A DNA stretch of 64,000 nucleotides, taken from positions 62,001 to 126,000 of the forward strand of contig JADJYT010000004.1 in the NCBI GenBank assembly GCA_016719635.1, given 5' to 3'. Positions within the stretch are counted from its first letter, which is position 1; the number at the start of each line of letters is the position of its first letter. The DNA comes from Sphingobacteriales bacterium (GTDB lineage Bacteria > Bacteroidota > Bacteroidia > Chitinophagales > JADIYW01). The notes beneath the pieces are model-generated. The model saw nothing but the letters and a program-made list of their open reading frames with translations, had not been told where the DNA came from and did no database searches. Both the position numbers and the translations under genes were made by a program. Positions 58,264-64,000 of the stretch are shown here, piece after piece.

Positions 58264-59374
58264 ACTCGTGATAGTTAAAAATCTTGTGTCCGCCTTCGAG
58301 TAAATACTTGTCCCGCTCAAACAACTTAATATCTGCCTGCATCATATCTTTTACCAATGACGCTAAGTCGTGTTTAGGTTCCCAGCCCAGTTTGGTTTTG
58401 GATTTGGTTGGATCGCCAATCAGCAAATCGACTTCTGTTGGACGAAAATACCGAGGGTCAATTGCCACTACTTCTGTTCCTGCTTCCACCTGGTATTTCG
58501 GATTTGAACAGGAAACGATGTATCCTTTTTCTTCCGCACCTGTACCTTTAAATTCAACTTCTATGCCTACTTCCTTAAATGACATGCGTACAAATTCGCG
58601 TACTTCCGTCGTTTTACCGGTTGCGATAACATAGTCATCCGGTTCAGGCTGCTGTAATATCAGATACATGGCTTCCACATAGTCTTTAGCATGTCCCCAG
58701 TCGCGCTTGGCATTAAGATTTCCTAAATACAATTTGTCCTGCAGTCCTAAGGCAATCTTGGAAACTGCTCTGGTGATCTTTCGGGTTACAAATGTTTCAC
58801 CGCGCAGCGGTGATTCGTGGTTGAATAAAATACCATTGCAGGCATAGATGCCATACGCTTCGCGGTAGTTTACCGTAATCCAGTAACCATACATTTTAGC
58901 TACGGCATAAGGTGAGCGCGGATAAAACGGTGTCTTTTCAGATTGCGGAATTTCCTGTACTTTGCCGTATAACTCAGACGTGGATGCCTGATAAATCTTA
59001 GTTTTATTTTCCAGTTTGAGTATTCGTATGGCTTCCAGTAAACGAAGTGAACCTACGCCATCCACATTGGCGGTATATTCCGGGGTGTCAAAACTCACCT
59101 TTACGTGGCTCATGGCACCCAGGTTATAGATTTCATCCGGCTGCACCTGATGAATGATGCGAATCAGGTTGGTAGAATCGGACAAATCACCGAAATGCAG
59201 CACAAAATTGCGGTTGTCTATATGCGGATCCTGATACAGGTGGTCGATTCTGTCTGTATTGAACAGGGAACTTCTGCGTTTGATGCCATGCACTTCGTAC
59301 CCTTTTTTCAATAAAAGTTCTGCCAAATACGCGCCATCTTGTCCTGTAATGCCAGTAATAAGAGCTTTCTTCAT
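58262..59374 (-). CDS. gmd: GDP-mannose 4,6-dehydratase
   Basis: The 370-residue enzyme has the NADP motif TGITGQDGAYLAELL (7-21), GIKRRSSLFNTDRIDHL, HFGDLSDSTNLIRII, NLGAMSHVKVSFD, QASTSELYGKVQEIPQSE, SPYAVAKMY with the catalytic Y-x3-K, and FNHESPLRGETFVTRKIT. It makes GDP-4-keto-6-deoxymannose, the substrate of Fcl. A perfect -7 promoter box lies upstream. Together gmd-fcl provide GDP-fucose for envelope glycans. Confidence 0.97.
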   Translation of the reverse strand: MKKALITGITGQDGAYLAELLLKKGYEVHGIKRRSSLFNTDRIDHLYQDPHIDNRNFVLHFGDLSDSTNLIRIIHQVQPDEIYNLGAMSHVKVSFDTPEYTANVDGVGSLRLLEAIRILKLENKTKIYQASTSELYGKVQEIPQSEKTPFYPRSPYAVAKMYGYWITVNYREAYGIYACNGILFNHESPLRGETFVTRKITRAVSKIALGLQDKLYLGNLNAKRDWGHAKDYVEAMYLILQQPEPDDYVIATGKTTEVREFVRMSFKEVGIEVEFKGTGAEEKGYIVSCSNPKYQVEAGTEVVAIDPRYFRPTEVDLLIGDPTKSKTKLGWEPKHDLASLVKDMMQADIKLFERDKYLLEGGHKIFNYHE

Positions 59375-59396
59375 AAATTGTTTATTAAGCGAATGG

Positions 59397-59404
59397 CAAA
59401 AATA
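59397..59404 (-). promoter_or_regulatory. gmd -7 promoter box (TATTTTTG)
   Basis: On the minus strand, an exact TAnnTTTG match 22 bases before the gmd ATG. It lies in the 59-base divergent gap with purN. Confidence 0.55.
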
Positions 59405-59433
59405 AGACTTTTTTTCGTTTTTTTACGGCATCA

Positions 59434-60015
59434 ATGAAACGTAAAATTGCGGTATTGCTGTCGGGTTCGGGGACGAATGCGAAAAATATATGTTCTTATT
59501 TCAAAGGGCATCCGGCAATTGAGGTGGCATTGCTGATAAGTAATAAAGAACAGTCAGGAGCCAGGGCAATCGGGGAAGCGTTTCATATCCCATCATCCAT
59601 CTTTAATAAAGAGAACTTTTACCACTCGGAGGAGGTGCTCCAAACGCTTAAAAAACACCAGATTGATGCCATTGTACTGGCCGGTTTCCTGTGGATGATA
59701 CCTGAAAATCTTCTTTTGGAATATCCGGACCGCATCATCAATATCCATCCCGCCTTATTGCCGAAATACGGCGGAAAGGGAATGCATGGTATGCATGTGC
59801 ATGATACGGTGTACAATAACCGGGAAAAGGAGAGCGGTATTACCGTTCATTTGTGCAATGAAAAATACGATGAGGGGAAAATCCTGTTTCAGCAGAAGGT
59901 TGGATTGACAGAAACAGATACACCGGAAACGATTGCCCGGAAAGTGCAGGAACTGGAACATCTGTATTACCCGAAAATTATAGAGACTTATCTCTCCGGC
60001 TCTGATTTTAATTAA
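59434..60015 (+). CDS. purN: Phosphoribosylglycinamide formyltransferase
   Basis: The 193-residue enzyme transfers formyl from 10-formyl-tetrahydrofolate to GAR in purine synthesis. The 5' loop LLSGSGTNAKNI (8-19), VLAGFLWMIP, the catalytic N103-I-H105-PALLP and D146 in KYDEGKILFQQ are in place. It is divergent from gmd, and its stop abuts the stop of the MFS gene at 60016. Confidence 0.95.
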   Translation: MKRKIAVLLSGSGTNAKNICSYFKGHPAIEVALLISNKEQSGARAIGEAFHIPSSIFNKENFYHSEEVLQTLKKHQIDAIVLAGFLWMIPENLLLEYPDRIINIHPALLPKYGGKGMHGMHVHDTVYNNREKESGITVHLCNEKYDEGKILFQQKVGLTETDTPETIARKVQELEHLYYPKIIETYLSGSDFN

Positions 60016-61236
60016 TTAATTTGATTCCGGTTTTTTCATAACAAACAGGAAATACAAAAGGATGAACGAGGTTACAGCACCCGTTACGATAAAAGTAGCT
60101 GCTGCTCCGTAGTTGTACCAGATTAATCCTGCCAGTGAGCTGGCCATCATCGTGCAGATACTCTGAAATCCGGTATAAGTGCCGATGGCGGTGGCTGTAT
60201 CTTTTTTGTCGGTAATATTACTGATCCAGGCTTTGGAAACACCTTCTGTTGCAGCTGCATAAATTCCATACAGAAAAAATAAGATAGCTATCGACGTTAT
60301 TCCCGAACCGGTACTCATACCGATATAAACGATAACAAAGAGTACAAGCCCGCTGATGAACATAGACTTCAGTCCAATCTTATCTGCCAGTATACCCAGC
60401 GGGAAGGCAAATAGTGCATATATCAGATTATAAAAAATATATACTCCGATAACCAGGGTGTCACTCAGCCCGGACTGTTTGGCTTTGAGCAGCAGAAATA
60501 CATCCGAACTGTTGAAAAGGGTGAATGCCAATAATCCGATCACCAGTTTACGGTACTCTGCCGGACTGTCTTTCCAGTAATGCAGGAAGGAAAACAATGA
60601 AGCTGATGTTTTTTTCTTTACGGGTACAGGCCTTTGCTTTTCTTTCAGTAGGAACGTAGAGATGAAGGCAAACATGCCGGGAATGAAAGCAATGTAAAAA
60701 AGCGTTTTGTATTGTTCCGGGTAAAAGTACAAATAGAGCAATGCAATCGACGGTCCTAATACAGCACCTAATGTATCCATAGAACGGTGAAATCCAAATA
60801 CTTTCCCCTTTGTTTCAGGCGTGGCTTCATCGGACAGCATGGCATCCCGCGCACCCGTTCGAATGCCCTTGCCGAAACGGTCCATGGTACGCGCAAAGAA
60901 GATCCAGACCGGATAGGCGAAAATGGCCATCATGGGTTTGGAAATGGTGCTTAACAGATAGCCTGATTGCACAAAAGGGACCCGTTTGCCGCTTTGGTCG
61001 GAAAGTTTGCCGAAGTACCCTTTGCTCAATCCTGCAATGGCTTCCGCCAAGCCTTCCAGTATGCCGATCAGCAGGATGGAAAATCCGATGGTCTTTAAAT
61101 AAATCGGCATAATAGGATATAGCATTTCACTGGCCATGTCGGTAAACAGGCTGACAAGTGATAGTATCCGGATGCTGCGGGTGATGTATTTCAATGATGT
61201 GTCGTTAGAATGTAAATGATAATGTAAGATATGCAA
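60016..61236 (-). CDS. MFS transporter
   Basis: This 406-residue protein has about 12 hydrophobic segments and the MFS signatures FTDMASEMLYPIMPIYLK, GLSKGYFGKLSDQSGKRVPFV and a second-half FPLGILADKIGLKSMFI loop (the G-x-L-x-D-K-x-G repeat). FARTMDRFGKGIRTGARDAMLSDE is typical of a branch of Bacteroidota/Proteobacteria MFS exporters of unknown substrate. It faces the same way as the ABC operon upstream, with 45 bases between, and may be read from it. The first residues (MHILHYHLHS) may be excess; an internal start is possible. Confidence 0.88.
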   Translation of the reverse strand: MHILHYHLHSNDTSLKYITRSIRILSLVSLFTDMASEMLYPIMPIYLKTIGFSILLIGILEGLAEAIAGLSKGYFGKLSDQSGKRVPFVQSGYLLSTISKPMMAIFAYPVWIFFARTMDRFGKGIRTGARDAMLSDEATPETKGKVFGFHRSMDTLGAVLGPSIALLYLYFYPEQYKTLFYIAFIPGMFAFISTFLLKEKQRPVPVKKKTSASLFSFLHYWKDSPAEYRKLVIGLLAFTLFNSSDVFLLLKAKQSGLSDTLVIGVYIFYNLIYALFAFPLGILADKIGLKSMFISGLVLFVIVYIGMSTGSGITSIAILFFLYGIYAAATEGVSKAWISNITDKKDTATAIGTYTGFQSICTMMASSLAGLIWYNYGAAATFIVTGAVTSFILLYFLFVMKKPESN

Positions 61237-61281
61237 AGTTTTTAGCTATCCTTACCATCCTGCATTTTCAGCCGAATGGCA

Positions 61282-62398
61282 CTATGATGTCTTGCGGTAA
61301 TTCAATATCGCCCAGCCATTGAGTACGACTCCAATCAGAAAGATACAGCCTAAATGATAGCTGATATCCGTCAGCCCGCTGCCTTTTAAAATAACCATCC
61401 TCGTGATGCGGATAAAATGGCTAGGGGGAAAAAATTGTACCAGTATTTTCGCCCAATTCGGCATGCTGTCCACCGAATTGAAGGTGCCGCTGAGGATATT
61501 GAAGATATTGATAAAAAAGAATGCCAGCGATAATGCCTGCTGGTGCGTGTTGGAATAGGTGGAAATCAGCAGGCCCATGCCGAGCATGGTAAACAGATAA
61601 ACAATGACGGCAATATATAATACATATAATTTCCCCGCAGGCACCACACCGTAGATGATATAGGCGGTAATAAGGCCAAGGGTGAAGAGGATGATGCCCA
61701 ATACCAGAAAAGGTATTAGTTTGCCCAGGATGAAGATATGTTTCTGGATGGGAGAGACGTTGATCTGTTCAATCGTTCCGCTCTCTTTTTCCTGTACTAT
61801 ATTGAAGGCCGATTGCATCGATGCAATGGTGGTAATCAGCGTGACAAGGATCGCCGGAACAATAAACAGGCGATAATTCATGTATGGATTGTACCAATTG
61901 GTGGCCGCAACGATTACCTGTGGCTTTTGACTCATTTGCTGCTGCACCCATTTCACCCGTACGTTATCGTTAAAGTCTTTCATTATACTGGCCAGATAAG
62001 TTCCTCCCAGATTTGCCTTTGTTCCTTCAATCGCGTTGATGGCAACATAAACCTGATTATGATTTTCACGCACCAGATTCTTTTCAAAATTCAGCGGAAT
62101 CTGGAGAATAAGGTCCGCCTTATCTTCTTCCACCATTTTCAGTCCTTCATCATACGTGTCCAGCATAACCTGTCAGCCTGAAATTGCCGGAGGCGGTCAG
62201 TTTATGGATTAACTTTTGAGACAATGTACTATGGTCATTATCCACTACCGCAATGTTGATGTTCTTGACGGAGTAATTCGCTGCCAGTGGCAGCAGGATC
62301 AATTGTATGATTGGAGCAATGATAAGTACAGCCAGCAAGTTCCGGTTGCGCATCAGCTGCCTGAATTCCTTATCGAGTAAAAAAAATAACGTCCTCAT
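61282..62398 (-). pseudogene. ABC-2 type permease, frameshifted
   Basis: Two frames together make a normal ABC-2 permease of about 370 residues. The N-terminal part starts at the ATG at 62398 (MRTLFFLLDKEFRQLMRNRN) and runs to GNFRLTGYAG, then hits a stop at about 62150. The rest continues in the +1 frame from about 62166 (TYDEGLKMVEEDKADLIL) to 61282, including VQEKESGTIEQINVSPIQK and six membrane helices. The total length (1117 bases) is one more than a multiple of three, so a single extra base lies around 62150-62166. Its start overlaps the stop of the first permease in ATGA. Sequencing error or true inactivation cannot be told apart here. Confidence 0.85.
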
Positions 62399-63501
62399 TC
62401 CAGCCTGATTTTGAATTTTCGCAAACTGACGGCAAAAAGTAAAATGGTCATACCTGAAAGTATCAGCGTTTCTTTCCATACCGAACTGAATCCCAGTCCT
62501 TTCAGCATCACCCGTTTGATGATGATGAAGAACCACCTCGACGGAACGGCATTCGCTATCCATTGCAATGGCAATGGCATATTTTCTACCGGAAACATAA
62601 ACCCGGTCAGTAGTAAAGTCGGCAGCATCATGCCCAGTAAGGAACTCATCATGGCAGCCTGCTGTGTTTCAGCATTGATAGAAATATACAATCCGATGGA
62701 TAAGGATGTAAGGATAAACAGAATGCTTTCAAACAGCAATAACACCAGGTTTCCTTTTATTTCCAAATCGAGCAGGGTGGAGCTGAGAATCAGGATAATG
62801 AACAGGTTCATGATGGATATCATCAGGTAAGGTGTCAGCTTGGAAATGATGATGTAGGCCGGTTTAAACGGTGATACCAGCAACACTTCCATGGTGCCCA
62901 GTTCTTTTTCACGGACAATCGCCACGGATGTCATCATGGTACAGACCAGCATCAATACCAGTGCCATTACTCCGGGTACAAAATTCGGCGCGCCTTTTAA
63001 CTCAGGATTGTAGAGCATGCGCACTTCCGGAACAATCTGCATCGGCAACATGGAAATATTTCCGGAACCTAAATTATAGTCCTGCACAATTTGAGAAAGA
63101 TAAGCGGTAATGGCGGTGGCCTGGTTGGGGTCGGAGGCATCTGCAATCACTTGTAGTGTTGCCCTGTTCGTATGCGCCAGGTCTTCGGCGAAATTGGCAG
63201 GAAAAATCACTGCCATCTTTATAGTACCTTTTTTAAAGGCGGCTTCCAACTGTTGTGCGCTTTGCAGATTTTCCTCGATATCGAAATAGCGGCTGGCTTC
63301 TATCTTCTCAATGATTTTACGCGTTACTTCATCTTTGGAATAATCACAGATGACAATGCGCGAATCACGAATCTCATTGCTGAGTGCAAAGCCAAACAGG
63401 ATGATCTGCGTCACCGGCAATCCGAACAGCATCAGCAGTGATTTCCGGTCGCGGAAGACATGCAAGAATTCTTTTCGTATGAAGACGATGAGTTGTTTCA
63501 T
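62395..63501 (-). CDS. ABC-2 type transporter permease
   Basis: The 368-residue protein has the ABC-2 layout: one N-terminal helix (LLMLFGLPVTQIILFGFAL), a large extracytoplasmic domain (about 45-175), then five helices with VREKELGTMEVLLVSPFKPAYIIISK. This is the YbhS/YbhR/YhhJ-like exporter class, usually working with an ATPase, a second permease, a periplasmic adaptor and TolC. The ATPase gene ends in the first base of this start (TAATG), and the second permease overlaps its end by 4 bases, so the three genes are one tight operon. Confidence 0.93.
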   Translation of the reverse strand: MKQLIVFIRKEFLHVFRDRKSLLMLFGLPVTQIILFGFALSNEIRDSRIVICDYSKDEVTRKIIEKIEASRYFDIEENLQSAQQLEAAFKKGTIKMAVIFPANFAEDLAHTNRATLQVIADASDPNQATAITAYLSQIVQDYNLGSGNISMLPMQIVPEVRMLYNPELKGAPNFVPGVMALVLMLVCTMMTSVAIVREKELGTMEVLLVSPFKPAYIIISKLTPYLMISIMNLFIILILSSTLLDLEIKGNLVLLLFESILFILTSLSIGLYISINAETQQAAMMSSLLGMMLPTLLLTGFMFPVENMPLPLQWIANAVPSRWFFIIIKRVMLKGLGFSSVWKETLILSGMTILLFAVSLRKFKIRLE

Positions 63502-64000
63502 TAATCCGCTTTTCGTTTGGCATTTCTCGCCAGTTGATAAAATACATCCTGCATGGTCGGTGCCTGGAATTGCTGTTTCAGTGCCGCCGGACTGTCCAGC
63601 GCTGCAATCACGCCATCTACCATGATGGAAACCCGGTTGCAGTATTCCGCCTCATCCATATAGTGCGTGGTGACAAATACCGTTACGCCTTTATCCGCGG
63701 CATAATAGATCAAATCCCAGAATTGCCGACGCGTTACAGGATCCACGCCTCCGGTGGGTTCATCTAAAAATACGATGCTTGGGTCATGTACGATGGATAC
63801 AGAAAAGGCCAGTTTCTGCTTCCATCCCAGCGGCAATTCCCGCACCAGTGTTTTAGCCTCATTCTGTAATTGCAGTTGAGCTAACAGTTCATCCGTCTTT
63901 ACAGCGATTTCTTTACTGCGCATGCCATAGATGCCCGCATAGAAACGAATGTTCTCTTTCACCGTCAGGTTGTCGTACAGGGAGAATTTCTGGCTCATGT
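63501..64000 (-). CDS. ABC transporter ATP-binding protein (partial, runs off right edge)
   Basis: Only the C-terminal 166 or so codons are present; the Walker A part lies beyond the window. The Q-loop region (SQKFSLYDNLTVKENI), a variant signature LPLGWKQKLAFS in place of LSGGQ, Walker B IVFLDEPTGGVDP and the H-loop VTTHYMDEAE are clear. The LPLGW signature and LDEPT-G-VDP are as in the second nucleotide-binding half of YbhF-like exporters. An ATG at 63998 is internal, not the true start, since family members have the Q-loop about 80 residues in. Confidence 0.92.
   Translation of the reverse strand, partial: MSQKFSLYDNLTVKENIRFYAGIYGMRSKEIAVKTDELLAQLQLQNEAKTLVRELPLGWKQKLAFSVSIVHDPSIVFLDEPTGGVDPVTRRQFWDLIYYAADKGVTVFVTTHYMDEAEYCNRVSIMVDGVIAALDSPAALKQQFQAPTMQDVFYQLARNAKRKAD

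Noticed and set aside
61738..62181. 147-codon plus-strand frame over the frameshift site
   Set aside because: It is antisense to the ABC permease; the permease reading on the minus strand has strong family motifs on both sides of the shift.

Overview
The window reads as chromosomal DNA from a free-living member of the Bacteroidota; genus and family cannot be fixed from sequence alone. The evidence is: two large secreted proteins with type IX secretion (T9SS) C-terminal sorting domains, T9SS genes of the PorQ and PorE type, the porQ-cmk gene pair, LytTR/Reg_prop regulatory pairs, ATP-type PEP carboxykinase, and recurrent Bacteroidota promoter boxes of the form TTTG-N19/20-TAnnTTTG.

Layout. 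1-2530: two tandem acyltransferase-3 genes (the first runs off the left edge). 2562-5447: a double short-chain dehydrogenase fusion with a palindromic repeat read through in frame at the domain junction, plus two small envelope proteins. 5557-21667: thiG and thiH, separated by two very large surface proteins on the opposite strand. 21809-24817: porQ, cmk and a membrane fatty-acid desaturase. 24941-28181: an accessory island. It holds three large imperfect palindromes sharing a conserved outer end, a small orphan gene, a ParD/ParE pair with a clear autoregulated promoter, an IS1182-like element inserted in one palindrome, and a short remnant of a second IS. 28384-38656: housekeeping genes (rpsA, pckA, queE, porE-like, kdsA, a GxxExxY gene, rarA, pyrD). 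38662-42581: a LytTR regulator with its large periplasmic-propeller histidine kinase. 43005-49100: a tetR-fadN-fadA-fadE beta-oxidation operon. 49209-55191: a divergent LytTR regulator / soluble hybrid kinase pair, membrane proteins, a globin/VIT1 pair, a DinB remnant and an unusual lipoprotein. 55348-60015: aspS, GDP-fucose synthesis (gmd, fcl) and purN. 60016-64000: an MFS transporter and an ABC-2 export operon whose second permease is frameshifted.

How it fits together: PorQ and PorE are parts of the T9SS, which would export the two giant proteins and attach them to the cell surface. FadN/FadA/FadE carry out fatty-acid beta-oxidation under a TetR regulator whose probable operator overlaps its own -33 box, and PckA would draw carbon from acetyl-CoA or amino acids into gluconeogenesis. 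KdsA, Gmd and Fcl supply sugars for the envelope.

The most interesting stretch is 24941-28031. Its modular arrangement (small gene or toxin-antitoxin pair, then a large hairpin site with a shared terminus and a variable stem) resembles a short run of integron-type cassettes without an integrase. The hairpins are directly visible; the cassette interpretation is inference.
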